A DNA stretch of 64,000 bases from Cymbomonas tetramitiformis (GCA_001247695.2 LGRX02033430.1:1-64000); one strand, 5' to 3'; shown: positions 1 to 12,482, counted from the first letter of the stretch. Numbers and translations are program-made. The notes: generated from the letters alone by a model not told the origin.

Positions 1-2272
1 ATGCGCGATGTTCGCATACTGCGCGATAGTTACTAAATTGCAGATGGCAGCATGCGCGATGGTCGCATACTGCGCGATGGTCACATATTTTGCAGAAGTT
101 GATCGCAGCATGCGCGCGCTTGCATGAATCACGTTCGAAAATTATGCTGTATCATATGCTAATGAATGGCGACGACAATTCATACTTGTCATCAGCAGCG
201 CACTCGCATTTGTATATAACATACATCAGCGATTTTTGCAAATCATCTCTACGCACTGTTTACAATCACTGCGTGCAATGATTTATGGCCTGTCAGCATA
301 ATATATACCTTTCATGATTTCATAAAATGCGAGGAATGCTCGATTTTAGCACGTACAGTTTTAATGTGTCTACATGCAGAGAGAAGCACACATGTGTACG
401 CGCGATGAAATCATATGCAGAATGATTGTATATATGCAGGAATGCTGAGAGCATGGCGTAATGATCGTTATGCTGTGGATACATACTGCTGTGAATGCAT
501 TATTATCATATTGCAGCAGATTCCAATGTTCTGATGACCACACAAATACTTTTTGATCATCAGCATCATACTTATCAGCACACACACACACATACACTCA
601 TTTCACTTACAGCAATCATCAATATACAGTGCATATACTTCTATATCATGCACACATCTTATGCTGAATGATGGCAATGTTGTGAATGGTACATACTTTA
701 TTATACTGTACAGCTTGATCACGATAACAGCTGTAGTATATAGAGCACAAGCATATTGCAGTGAATGCTAGTCTATATTCGAATCCATGTTGCAAAGGGT
801 GCCTGACATTAATCTCAACACCATAATTAGTTTGTCGTGCCCTGGTGGAGCCGAGATGCTCTCCAGGTAACATGTACATTCTATGGTGGATTACTTGAAG
901 GAAAGCTCACCTGAGCTTCATGTAAAATCTATCAGCAACTCATTTCGTAATGAGATTATCATGGAATTACAACAATCCCTAAACTATATATATCATGTTA
1001 GATGTAATCAGTACGTGGTATGCTGACAATCTGCATGATAAGTTGTTAGGATATTGTGATATCCATAAAGATCTTGTAAAGTGTGTGCAAGTAAACACAC
1101 ACACACACACACTAGTACTAATCAGCAGTACTATACACTGCACAAACACTAGCATTCATTATACATTTTGAGATACACTGACTCCAAGTGTAATGATCAA
1201 GTATTGTATCAATACATAATACATAGATACCATCCAGCAAACACATGTGCGTGCTGGATGTCAAGTGATGGCGATAGATATGGGACAGGATCAAATAACA
1301 TGCTTAAGGGCTGGATGGAGATATCTCCAGACCCGAAGGCAGTATACAGTGCTCAAATAACAGCTGGTCACTGTTGAGCACTGTCCATGCGTCTCATCTC
1401 ACATATCATCGCTGGAGCAACTACAAAGACTACTCTGCATATTGACAATTGAATCAGACTTGATCAGATCAATATTGCATGCAACTCTCAGATCAGCTTA
1501 CATGATATCTGACATAGTTATTAAGGACAAAACACACACATAAATATGCTGTGTGAAGTTGCTGTGATTGTATCCAGCAAAAGTCCAGATTTGTTCTAGA
1601 TAAGATATATCACTTTGATAATCTTAAGAGCACAGAACTATGCTCAGAACAAATCATAGGTTGATATATATCACTAAAGTGGGTGTTTCCACTTAAGTTG
1701 ATAAATCCATATATAATCAGAAAAGTACATTTGCTGTACATGGGTTTGAATCAGTAAAACCCAGAATGCTATCAACCATGAATGTTGATATACAGCACAA
1801 CTCACTTATTTGCTATGAAATTTGTCATATGCAAAAGTGAAGTTCATTACAGCGATTCTGTACTTTATATTCCACATATACACTGAGATATGTCCTCGAA
1901 GATAGCTAAAAAAAGCTATAAAATGGGTAAAAATGCTCCACGCATGATTTCAAAATGAAAAATGTGTGCCCATTTTATATGAAATTATGATTTTATACCT
2001 ATTAAGGTATCAGGAAATCATAATGACATATGTCATATCTCGTGTAACGCCCTAGATATTAGGTATGTAATATATAGGGGTAGACATATCGCTGTAACGA
2101 TAAATCGCTCAAAATGCTGTACGTGAAACACATTTTGAAAATTTCGGATTGATTTTTTTTGCTGAAATGAATATTTATATATCAAATAACAATCCCTGAG
2201 CACACAAGCATGTGTAACGCCCTGTAACAACCCTAAAATTAAATGTGTGTAACAGGGGGTGTAACGTACCTG
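1..2272. repeat. Left arm of giant inverted repeat
   Basis: Its sequence reappears in reverse complement at about 3598-5911, with only scattered substitutions and small indels. The outer part (1-130) has short degenerate repeats around GCGCGATGGTCGCATAC. The middle has an AC microsatellite (about 1095-1112) mirrored by a GT run near 4760. The inner end is rich in TGTAAC motifs (2214-2270), as seen at starts of Ty3/gypsy LTRs. The short ORFs in it match no family I recognise and lie in a noncoding-looking repeat. The arm reaches base 1, so it may continue outside the window. Confidence 0.9.
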
Positions 2273-2276
2273 GTTG

Positions 2277-2789
2277 ATTTGCCACGACCCGGAAATAGTG
2301 TCGGTCATTATTCTGTATGAGGGTCAGGAAAACTGTGATCAGGTCTTTGTCTGGAACTCCTGGATACGTGAATTGGAAGTATCTATCCACGGTTTCCAAC
2401 CAAACCTCTGCGTCCATTCCTGATTTGTATTCCTTTGGTGTTGTCATTTTCACCTTGGGAACCAAACTAGGTGGTGCTGGTGCTGGTGTTGGTGCTGGTT
2501 CTGCATCTGGATCTGTGAAGAACATTGGAGGATTGTCTGCAGTATATTCATCATCTGGTTCCTTAGGCTCGTTTTCAGAATCCCTATATCTGCTCATATC
2601 AGGGTTCATGCGGCTGATATTGTCGAAATACCCTATCTTGTCAAATCTGGTCTGGGTATTATCATAACCAACGTGCCATTTTGGAATCTTGAACCGGCTG
2701 TATGAGTCATATGAGCCTAAGATGTCAAAGAACCAAGTAGAAGGATCTGCATTGATGGGTGGAACCTCTGGATCTTCTGCTTCTGCCAT
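2277..2789 (-). pseudogene. Ty3/gypsy Gag N-terminal fragment
   Basis: An ATG at 2789 (minus) opens about 170 codons of Gag: an acidic, proline/alanine-rich leader, then the capsid-like stretch with WLETVDRYFQFTY and KDLITVFLTLIQNNDRHYF. The same block occurs in the gag at 6956-8059, so this is the 5' part of a related element. Coding homology stops at about 2277, exactly where the inverted-repeat arm begins, and the ORF then reads into arm sequence. No nucleocapsid, protease or pol is present. A possible 3' splice site (TTTCTTAG) sits directly before the ATG. It is a truncated fragment in the spacer of the inverted repeat. Confidence 0.8.
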
Positions 2790-3336
2790 CTAAGAAAAAC
2801 AAAGCACAACACCAAAATACCTTCAGCTAACTGAGTGTGTGTTGATATATATATATCTATGTTATATATGGCATATCTGTATGTTATGATGAGGTTATAC
2901 ATGTACATGCATCCACCTTCTTCCCCCCTCAAGGAAGTGTGAAATGCATAGGCAGTTGTCAATTGCCTTTTACCTCATACAGCATGCATTCTTATAGGAA
3001 GCAGCTGTTTCAGTTTTAGGGTTGCAGCCCTACAGTTCTTGGGTTGTAGCCCTGCAGTTTTTGGGTTGTTGCCCTACAGTTCTTGGGTTGTCGCCCTTAG
3101 TATCATCATGTCTGTGATGATTTAGCATGATATAATAATGCCAAAAAAACGAAGTTTTTCCAAATAATGGCGGCATTTTAGGGCATGTGTGGTTACAGTG
3201 GCCCTATTACCCAATATAGTGATTAGGGCGTTACATGATATCAGTAACCCTAATACATGTAAAAAGTAAGCAGTATAATGTTTTTGCAAAGATTTTTAAG
3301 CAAAACTGCATTTAATATATACATGTACGTAAGGTG
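2790..3336. other. Spacer without gene; short minisatellite
   Basis: No convincing coding sequence. It lies upstream of the minus-strand gag fragment and may be its leader. At 3019-3099 there are three full 22-bp units and one partial unit of GGGTTGYNGCCCTRCAGTTYTT, each unit being itself a near-palindrome (GGGTTG..GCCC). Confidence 0.6.
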
Positions 3337-3344
3337 GTTTTCAG

Positions 3345-3587
3345 CAAGGCTCTATATCGATATTTCCGATAACCGATACTATCGATATATCGTATTTATC
3401 GCCGATTATCGGATTGCAATATCAAACTATCGATTGTGCAGGTTTTGATGTTCCATATTTTATTTATAACAAATTACATATAAATGCCCAAATAATCGAT
3501 TATTTGTCGATTGTGCCGATTATCGATACCATTTTTCGGATATCGGATAGTATCGATACCAAAAAACCAAACCGATATAGAGCCCTG
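3345..3587. mobile_element. hAT-type MITE, 243 bp
   Basis: The ends read CAAGGCTCTATATCG and, in reverse complement, CAGGGCTCTATATCG. They are flanked by a perfect 8-bp direct repeat GTTTTCAG (3337-3344 and 3588-3595). CA(A/G)GG ends plus an 8-bp target duplication are hallmarks of hAT elements. The interior is full of ATCGAT/CCGATA motifs that fold back, and there is no ORF. It sits just inside the inner end of the right arm, so it inserted after the inverted repeat formed or was transposed with it. Confidence 0.8.
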
Positions 3588-3597
3588 GTTTTCAGGA

Positions 3598-5911
3598 GGT
3601 ACGTTACACCCCCTGTTACACATATCTAATTTTAGGGTTGTTACAGGGTGTTACACATGCTTGTGTGCTCAGGGATTGTTATTTGATATATAAATATTCA
3701 TTTCAGCAAAAAAAATCAATCCGAAATTTTCAAAATGTGTTTCACGCACAGCATTTTGAGCGATTTATCGTTACAGCGATATGTCTACCCCTATATATTA
3801 CATACCTAATATCTAGGGCGTTACACGAGATATGACATATGTCATTATGATTTCCTGATACCTTAATAGGTATAAAATCATAATTTCATATAAAATGGGC
3901 ACACATTTTTCATTTTGAAATCATGCGTGGAGCATTTTTACCCATTTTATAGCTTTTTTTAGCTATCTTAGATGACATATCTCAGTGTATATGTGGAATA
4001 TAAAGTACAGAATCGCTGTAATGAACTTCACTTTTGCATATGACAAATTTCATAGCAAATAAGTGAGTTGTGCTGTATATCAACATTCATGGTTGATAGC
4101 ATTCTGGGTTTTACTGATTCAAACCCATGTACAGCAAATGTACTTTTCTGATTATGTATGGATTTATCAACTTAAGTGGAAACACCCACTTTAGTGATAT
4201 ATATATCAACCTATGATTTGTTCTGAGCATAGGTCTGTGCTCTTAAGATTTATCAAAGTGATATATCTTATCTAGAACAAATCTGGACTTTTGCTGGATA
4301 CAATCACAGCAACTTCACACAGCATATTTATGTGTGTGTGTTTTGTCCTTAATAACTATGTCAGATATCATGTAAGCTGATCTGAGAGTTGCATGCAATA
4401 TTGATCTGATCAAGTCTGATTCAATTGTCAATATGCAGAGTAGTCTTTGTAGTTGCTCCAGCGATGATATGTGAGATGAGACGCATGGACAGTGCTCAAC
4501 AGTGACCAGCTGTTATTTGAGCACTGTATACTGCCTTCGGGTCTGGAGATATCTCCATCCAGCCCTTAAGCATGTTATTTGATCCTGTCCCATATCTATC
4601 GCCATCACTTGACATCCAGCACGCACATGTGTTTGCTGGATGGTATCTATGTATTATGTATTGATACAATACTTGATCATTACACTTGGAGTCAGTGTAT
4701 TGTCAAAATGTATAATGAATGTTAGTGTTTGTGCAGTGTATAGTACTGCTGATTAGTACTAGTGTGTGTGTGTGTGTTTACTTGCACACACTTTGCAAGA
4801 TCTTTATGGATATCACAATATCCTAACAACTTATCATGCAGATTGTCAGCATACCACGTACTGATTACATCTAACATGATATATATATAGTTTAGGGATT
4901 GTTGTAATTCCATGATAATCTCATTACGAAATGAGTTACTGATAGATTTTACATGAAGCTCAGGTGAGCATTCCTTCAAGTAATCCACCATAGAATGTAC
5001 ATGTTACCTGGAGAGCATCTCGGCTCCTCCAGGGCACGACAAACTAATTATGGTGTTGTGATTACTGTCAGGCACCCTTTGCAACATGGATTCGAATATA
5101 GACTAGCATTCACTGCAATATGCTTGTGCTCTATATACTACAGCTGTTATCGTGATCAAGCTGTACAGTATAATAAAGTATGTACCATTCACAACATTGC
5201 AATCATTCAGCATAAGATGTGTGCATGATATAGAAGTATATGCACTGTATATTGATGATTGCTGTAAGTGAAATGAGTGTATGTGTGTGTGTGCTGATAA
5301 GTATGATGCTGATGATCAAAAGTATTTGTGTGGTCATCAGAACATTGGAATCTGCTGCAATATGATAATAATGCATTCACAGCAGTATGTATCCACAGCA
5401 TAACGATCATTACGCCATGCTCTCAGCATTCCTGCATATATACAATCATTCTGCATATGATTTCGTCGCGCGTACACATGTGTGCTTCTCACTGCATGTA
5501 GACACATTAAAACTGTACGTGCTAAAATCGAGCATTCCTCGCATCTTATGAAATCATGAAAGGTGTATATGATGCTGACAGGCCATAAATCATTGCACGC
5601 AGTGATTGTAAACAGTGCGTAGAGATGATTTGCAAAAATCGCTGATGTACGTTGTATACAAATGCAAGCGCGCTGCTGATGAAAAGTATGAATTGTCGTC
5701 GCCATTCATCAGCATATGATACGAGCGCTGACATGTATACAAATCAAGATTCTGTCGATGACCACTATGTCATATATCATTCTGGACAATTTTCGAACGT
5801 GATTCTTGCAAGCGCGCGCATGCTGCGATCAACTTCTGCAAAATATGTGACCATCGCGCAGTATGCGACCATCGCGCATGCTGCCATCTGCAATTTAGTG
5901 ATCATCGCGCA
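3598..5911. repeat. Right arm of giant inverted repeat
   Basis: Reverse complement of the left arm, starting at the inner AGGTACGTTACACCCC and ending with the GCGCGATG-type repeats near 5911. The match is high but not perfect, with small indels for example in the ATATAT and GT-repeat stretches. With the left arm it could form a hairpin of more than 2 kb in single-stranded DNA or RNA. Confidence 0.9.
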
Positions 5912-6379
5912 TCAACATATATGAGGCCGTACAAAAAGCAATTCGGCGCAATCATGAAAATTGCGATACTGCGCTGATGATTTTCCGCGCGGAAACGATT
6001 TTGCCGATGATTTATCGCATCTGCGAACATGCATATATCCGCGAACCATTTATCGTGTACATTTCATTGCTGCGCCGATATATGTCATATGCACACCTTA
6101 TCGCGTATATGTGCGATCAGCTGTTTCTGCGAGTGCGCTGCGGAAAATCTTCTCGCGCAATTTCTGTGCTGTTGATATGCGAACGTATATTATTCGGGCT
6201 GCAGATATTCAATTTATGCGAACGTTGTCGTATGTGCGCCCTCCTGCAAACCTGCGAACAATATTAAATATGCTATGTCTATCACTGCACCCACTTGAGT
6301 TCTCGAGTATCGTGCCTTGACGACTTTTAGAATACCACTGCTACGGCTGTAGATACAAGCGCCGTGAATATATTATCAA
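5912..6379. other. Intergenic, no gene recognised
   Basis: GCGC-rich sequence between the inverted repeat and the next element. Overlapping open frames at 5961-6320 have no recognisable domain and odd composition (many Cys, Arg, Tyr), so I treat them as chance. Confidence 0.5.
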
Positions 6380-6955
6380 TATACAATGAAACACTGCAAA
6401 GTTGGACAGCAATGCAGGTGAACGGATGAGCGGGTTTGTGAGTGCAGTCTCTGTAAGAGGATCTGCTGAAGCACAACGCTTCCTCACTTAAGTACCATAC
6501 GTCTCCCATCATCTTAGATGGTACCGCCATTGGGTTGTGAACCCGAGACGTAGGTTGAACGACCAGCATTGTGGAAACGACTAGTTCGTTCATGCTGCGC
6601 ATGCGAGTTCCGCGCATGCTAAAAGCCAAGATGGTTCTTGTTTGTTATTCAAGATGTATCTTTGCTTTGCCATCATCGAGTTCGACTTACGAACTCTCGA
6701 TGACAGGGATGCCTGATGATATGATATTATCATCTGGCGACATGTACAGTCATCGTCGACCGTACTGACGAATGTCATATCAATATATGACGCGACTCGA
6801 CATGTACAGTCATGGTCGACCATACTGTCGACTGTCATAAATATATGACGCGACCGACTGACATGACATGACATGGTATGACATGTCTGACAGGTATGAC
6901 ACGTATGACAGGTATGACACATATGTCATCGGTCATGACCCTGACAGACCCTGAT
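6380..6955 (-). repeat. LTR-like sequence, inverted copy
   Basis: This block is an imperfect reverse complement of 11937-12482, clearest at the inner edge. There the sequence up to 6955 is the reverse complement of the TGTCAGGGT(T/C)ATGACCGATGACA that starts the right-hand copy. Landmarks such as TTGGGTTGTGAACCC and AGCACAACGCT also pair. TGACAT repeats make the inner part self-complementary. Its orientation is opposite to that expected of a 5' LTR. Confidence 0.7.
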
Positions 6956-8059
6956 GACGATCCAATACCAGTACCAGCTCCATCCACTTTAGTTCCAAAG
7001 GTGAAAATGACACCACCTAGAGAATTTAAAGCAGGACAGGACGCAGAGATTTGGTTGGAGACAGTGGATAGATACTTTCAATTCACTTATACAGGAGTTC
7101 CAGACAAGGACCTGATCACAGTATTCCTGACACTCATACAAAACAACGACCGACATTATTTCCAGGTCGTGGCAAAGCAACCAGATGCCACATATGAGAA
7201 GGTCAGAAGGATTTTCCTCAGTCAGTTTGGCAACCCCCATAAAAGATCAGTGGCTAAGACACACCTAATGGCACTGACTCAAGGGAACCAGACTTTCTCA
7301 GATTATCTACGCACGTTCACGTCACTGGCTGCACTAGCAGCAGTTGATCTGGATGATGTGTTGATAAAGGACAGATTCGTCAACAGCATGGATCCTGATC
7401 TCCGCAAACAGTTCCATCTGAGATTCCTTACAGAAGACGAAAGGAATAATCTGTCGTGGTCACAAACCACACAGATCCTGCTCGACTTGAATTGCGTTGT
7501 TCATTCGAAGCAGTCAGAGACCCTACACTATCGGGGGCAGAAGGAGCAGTCATCAGGAGGCCGAGTCAGAAAGGAGAAGGACAAAGGGCGTGGCAGAAAG
7601 CCATATGACAGATCCAATAGGAACTGGAATCAGAATCAGAATGGCAATCAAAATCCAAATGCCAATCAGAATCGGAGCAAAGGGAAAGGTGGAAAAGGCA
7701 AAGGTAAAGGGAAAGGAAAAGGAGCAGCACCAAATCCTCCTCAGCCTTGCCAACGTTGTGGTCGTACCAATCACGCCACAAAGGATTGTTTCTCCACCAG
7801 GACCCCAGAAGGAAAAGCCATACAAGGCAAGCCACCAGCTCAGAATCCTTTCAGAAGACAGCAGCAACATAATAACCAGGGTGCTAAGAACGAGTCTGGC
7901 AAACTCGTCAACACGATCAACACCCTGGTTAAGGAGCTAAAGAGTCAGCACAGCATCAATGCAGCAGTTGCAGCTCCAACTCCAGCTTCAGCTCCAGCTC
8001 CTCAGGGAAACTCTCAAGGTGCTGCACAGGTACCCGTGATGAGAGCACCCCCAAGGTAA
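6956..8059 (+). pseudogene. Ty3/gypsy Gag (5'-truncated)
   Basis: Retrotransposon capsid and nucleocapsid. The open frame enters from the flanking repeat at 6878, but homology with the gag at 2277-2789 begins at about 6953 (TDPD motif), so the natural N-terminus is missing. The capsid-like part contains WLETVDRYFQFTY, FLSQFGNP and TFSDYLRTFTSLA. A basic Lys/Gly/Asn-rich stretch precedes one zinc knuckle CQRCGRTNHATKDC (CX2CX4HX4C) near 7750, then a Gln/Ala/Pro-rich tail. The frame stops at 8059. The next frame (-1) is open across the stop and leads into protease, so a -1 frameshift near the run of Cs at about 8047-8052 could link gag to pol. Confidence 0.8.
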
Positions 8060-8700
8060 ATCAGCCTGAAGATGCCACTGAAGCAAGTGGCCGGGTTGAG
8101 AGTATCTCAGAAGAAGTCCTGTCCAGTCTGACATTACAGTTTCAGCAGATGGACACTCCCTCAGAGCACATCGCACAGATGCAGTCTCAGACAGCACAGC
8201 TGAAATCACAGAAGAAGCTGTTGTTGTACAAAGGGAAAGTATATGGACAGAGTACTCATATATTGGTAGATCCAGGAGCTACATCGTCTTTTATCGACAG
8301 ACAGTTCGCTGCTCAGCTTGGTATTGCACCCACAGATTCCTCATCATTCTCAGTGGGATTGGCTGGAGGAAGCCAACTACCCTGTACATCCTATCTTCCC
8401 AATGCTACATTCACGCTGGGTAAGTATAAGGACACAGAGGATTTCTACATCATTGACATGAAACCCTTCACTGTCATCCTGGGTCAAGATTGGTTGGAGA
8501 GGAGAAATCCACACATTGACTTCCAGTCCAAAAATCTGACGATCACTAGGAAGCACTCATCAGGCTCCAGTGTTCGCACAGTACTATCCAGAGTTGAACA
8601 GACTCCAGGCTCAGATGACCTTCCTGAAATGGAATTGGTCAGTGCCACCACCATGAGAAAGCACCTACGTCGTATTCGATCCAGTGGTTTCAGAGGACCA
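8060..8700 (+). pseudogene. Ty3/gypsy protease region
   Basis: Open in the -1 frame relative to gag. The retropepsin core is visible as ILVDPGATSSFID followed by the flap-like region and VILGQDWLE. The active-site triplet is DPG rather than the usual D(S/T)G, a variant seen in some Ty3/gypsy elements. After the protease the frame passes abruptly (about 8650-8700) into what should follow reverse transcriptase, FVWESEQQKAFDNLKSA, readable in another frame. The whole reverse transcriptase catalytic domain (no YXDD) is missing. This is an internal deletion, so the element is not autonomous. Confidence 0.8.
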
Positions 8701-10051
8701 GAGAGTTTGTCTGGGAATCTGAGCAGCAGAAGGCATTTGATAACCTCAAAAGTGCCATCTGCAATGCTCCAGTACTACAGCTTCCAGATCAGTAACTGCC
8801 ATCTATTATGGAGGTCGATGGATCAGGCACACACGTTGGTCAAGTGGTACTACAGGACCAAGGAAAAGGTATGAAGCCATGTGGCTATCACAGCGTCACT
8901 CTTTCTGATACACAGAGACGTTGGCCTATTCCTGAGATCGAGCTATTTGCCATTGTGGAGGGCTTCCGATTCTTTCGCCACATCTTGCTGGGAGCTTCTG
9001 AGACTATTGTACGCTCAGATCATCAGCCACTGGTTTATTTCCAGTCCAAATCCACACTGAGCCCCAAACAGGCGAGGTGGTTGGAGGAGCTCTCCGAGTA
9101 CAACTTCCGAATAGAGCTCATTTCTGGCGAGAAGAATAAGGTTGCAGACGCACTCACTCGTATCTCTACACTCTTTGAACTCACTGATTGTCTGAAACAC
9201 ATAGACATCACCGAGGTTCCAGTCATACCATCTACAGATCCTACATTCATTGCTCTTATATCTTCTCCATCAGCTCATCAGCTTCACGACATCATTATAT
9301 CCCAGTATGATCGTGATACATTTGCACAGACTATATTGGCTAAGCTGACATCATCGACTTCATCACAGTCAGTCAACAGCTTCGAGCTCATTCAGGGGTT
9401 GATCTATCGCAAGACCATATATGGCAGACAGCTATACATTCCACCTACTGCCAAGGTCCCTACAGATGACGGTGAGATCACACAGCTTCGACACATTCTC
9501 CTTCATGAGTGCCACTCAGCCACTATTTCTGGTCATGTAGGCAAAAATCGCATGCTTCATCTACTGCGTAGCCGATATTATTGGCCAGGAATGACGACGG
9601 CAGCCATCCAGTACATTCGGGAGTGCCCCGTTTGTCAACGCCAGAAAACGAGGCGACACAAACCTTATGGTCAGTCACATATACGATATTGTGTGCCTAA
9701 GACAAAATGGCTTGATGTATCTCTTGACTGGATTACTGACCTGCCTATCACCACTAATGGGCACGACAGTATATTTGTGGTAATGTGCCAATTCTCTCAT
9801 CGCTGCCATCTCATTCCTTTCAGCATGACCTGGACTGCTCAGCATACTGCTTCGATATATATGCAGCATATCTTCAAGCTCCATGGTCTTCCGAGGAACA
9901 TCATCTCAGATCGAGACCCCAGATTCACCTCTGCATTCTGGCAAACACTGTGGAAATCTACTGGTACGAGATTGTCTATGACGTCTTCACACCATCCACA
10001 GTCGAATGCAAGCAATGAGAGGAACCATGCCTTCATTGAGGACATCCTCAG
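8690..10051 (+). pseudogene. Ty3/gypsy RNase H and integrase
   Basis: After a stop at about 8793 the frame from 8808 gives RNase H (ELFAIVEGFRFFRHIL, IVRSDHQPLVY, KNKVADALTR). The integrase follows: an HHCC zinc domain (H..H..CPVCQRQ, about 9510-9650) and the DDE core with WLDVSLDWITDLP, ISDRDPRFTS and HHPQSNASNERNH. RNase H degrades the template RNA and integrase inserts the cDNA. The exon ends at CTCAG/GTACCT (10051/10052), followed by a candidate intron. The lost RT makes this copy defective. Confidence 0.85.
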
Positions 10052-10129
10052 GTACCTTTCAATTCGTTGATTCGATATTCACCATCCTCTGGTTTATAAA
10101 CTGATTAGATAGTACTTTTTCATCCACAG
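10052..10129 (+). other. Candidate 78-bp intron in integrase
   Basis: Starts GTACCT and ends CCACAG, contains stops, and its removal joins EDILR to the CCCNDTSANSW stretch expected of the integrase core. Its length is a multiple of 3. It could instead be a small insertion; splicing is inferred. Confidence 0.5.
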
Positions 10130-10843
10130 GTGTTGTTGCAATGATACTTCAGCCAATTCGTGGGAGGACAGTTTGCAATTAACAACACAGTTTCTGCATC
10201 TACTGGTTATTCACCATTTTATCTCGACTCGATGGCGCAGCCACTTTCGCCTCATGACCTGGCAATCACTATTCCGCCAGAAGCTCCTGTTCCAATACAG
10301 AATGCTATTCGAGATCATTTTGACCAGAACTCGGCTGTACATGCCAATGCGGTAGACAACATTTCCCGAGCAGCAGAAATTAGCCAAGCCAGATTCAATA
10401 AGACTCACATGCCTAAGCAATATGCAGTAGGGCAGAAAGTTCTTTTACGGACCGAGTTTATCCAATGGACTGGTTTGACAGAGGCAGGCAGACACTTTAA
10501 GCAGCCATATATTGGGCCGTTTACCATATCCAAAGTGCTAAGCCATGGACGTGCATACGAGTTAGATTTCGGAGATCTCGATATTCGTATCCATCCTGTA
10601 CAGCCAGTATCCAGAATAGAGCTGTATAACGACTCGATCCAAGCACCTTTGCCTCTGCCACAGATGATCACCGAAGAAGGGCAACCACTGTTTGAGATAT
10701 CACACATCATCTCAGATAAGATCACTAGAGGTGTCAAGTACTATTTAGTGCGATATGCAGGCTACGGCCCTGAGCATGACACCTGGGTCAAAGCCACAGA
10801 GCTGACCAATGCAGCAGACATGATAGCTGCCTATGAAGGCTAA
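10130..10843 (+). pseudogene. Integrase C-terminus with chromodomain
   Basis: Contains FAINNTVSASTGYSPF and a GPF-type module (KQPYIGPFTISKVLSHGRAYELDF). The C-terminal chromodomain (FEISHIISDKI..YYLVRYAGYGPEHDTWV) marks the element as a chromovirus, where the chromodomain steers integration to marked chromatin. A one-base frame change near 10155-10165 separates it from the upstream integrase. The ORF ends at 10843. Confidence 0.85.
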
Positions 10844-11936
10844 ACATTATATTAAGCCTGATGCCCTTACTTCTTGTAATATATACTAATACATGTCGAT
10901 CATCTATATACCTTGCTCTTAATGTTTTATCATTATGTTGCATAGAAGCGGGAAATTGATCCTTCCTTGCTAAAGGTGTAGTGAGCCTTGTACAAAATCA
11001 TACCCTTGCACAGATACGCACACATGCGAGATATCATATATGTGGATAAATAAAAACTGCTAAATGCTACCTTTGCCATACCGTGGTTTGTCATTCGGAT
11101 ATTGTGGCCAGTCATCCGAAGCTACCGGAGACATCGACTGAGGTAGACGGAGTTGTGATCCTAAGTTATGCCTGACACACATAACTAAAATAAATTTCAC
11201 ATTAGTACGTGGCGAATCCACTCTGAATCGACAGATGTTCGTCAAAGCGTGCGTACTGGACCAATAATTGAGGAGTTGAGCAGACCGTGTAAAAGATTAT
11301 AAGTCCAATTCCGTTAAGCAGGGCCACTCCGTTTGCATTAAAACAAGCCCCCGGTGAAATAACTCCGGAATCATCGGGCTCCCCATGACCGCCTGTGAAC
11401 CTCCATAGTAGCTTCAGGAGGGGAGGAAGGGTTGGGTGCACTATATATAATAACTGTGGAAACATGTACCTAAGGGGTTTCGTCGATCAGTTGTATATAT
11501 AAGGCCGAGAATCGTTCGATTATAAATTGTTAAATCGTGGGATCATCGTTCGCAAAGGTGTCGACGGCTAGCGCAAATAATCCGTAACGTAAACCTCGGA
11601 TACCTTGAATCGTCACTCTGAATCACGATACGCTTTGAAGCGTCAATCTGAATCACGATACGCAATTCATTGAACCTTGAATCGTCACTCTGCAATACGA
11701 TACGCAATTCAAAGGGGGCTACATCCTAAGAACTGTAAGGCTAATGCCTAAGGTGAGGGTTTAAAGTGGACTCAGTTCCCTCTAATATCCTAAAAATACC
11801 ATGAGGGACGCCTCAAATCGGTGTAAGAAGACTGGTACCAGCAGAAGCAACAACAACAAAGACATCAAAGACATATACAAAGGTATGCCCGTTGTGACCT
11901 TGTGAGGTCACGACTCTCTTAAGAGGGGAGATCTGT
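10844..11936 (+). other. Chromovirus 3' noncoding region
   Basis: No coding sequence. Near 11600-11716 there are about three imperfect units of roughly 40 bp around TTGAATCGTCACTCTG..CACGATACGC. The region ends in a purine-rich AAGAGGGGAGATC directly before TGTCAGGG, as expected of a polypurine tract beside a 3' LTR. Confidence 0.6.
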
Positions 11937-12482
11937 CAGGGTTATGACCGATGACACATGTGTCATACATATCATACGTGTCATACCTGTCAGACATGTC
12001 ATATCATGTCATGTCATATCATGTCATGTCATGTCATGTCATGTCATGTCATATATTATAATGATAGACAGTCGTCAGTACGGTCGACTATGACTGTACA
12101 TGTCATCGAGATGATAAGTCATATCATCTGTCATTTATTCAAGGAGAGACTTGAATGACACATGTCATCGAGAGGCCAATATGTCGGACTCGAGATGGCA
12201 AAGCAAGATGGTATCTTGAAGAACCGAATGGTTCGGAGAAGAACTCATCTTCGCTTCTAGCATGTTCTGAACAAGCATGCGAGTATCATATGGCTTATTC
12301 GTTCAGCCGATACTAATTGTTCAACCAATGCCTTGGGTTCACAACCCAATAGCGGTGGCATCTATGAGATGCGAGGCATTCGGTATAGATGAGGCAGCGT
12401 TGTGCTACAGCAGTATCTTCGGACGAAGCTCTGCACTCATCACCCGCTCTTACGCTGCACGAGTTGTTACTGTTCAATAACA
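11937..12482 (+). repeat. Probable 3' LTR of the chromovirus
   Basis: Starts TGTCAGGGTTATGACC just after a polypurine tract and plausibly ends ...AATAACA at 12482, giving TG..CA ends. It contains a long run of TCATG repeats (12000-12055). The only partner in the window is inverted (6380-6955), so no normal LTR pair exists. Confidence 0.6.

Noticed and set aside
645..880. Matching small ORFs in the two inverted arms (also 4995-5228)
   Set aside because: They are mirrored copies of repeat DNA with biased composition and no domain, so coding is unsupported.
5961..6320. Two overlapping Cys/Tyr-rich ORFs
   Set aside because: No motif, overlapping frames, and located in degenerate GCGC-rich repeat DNA.
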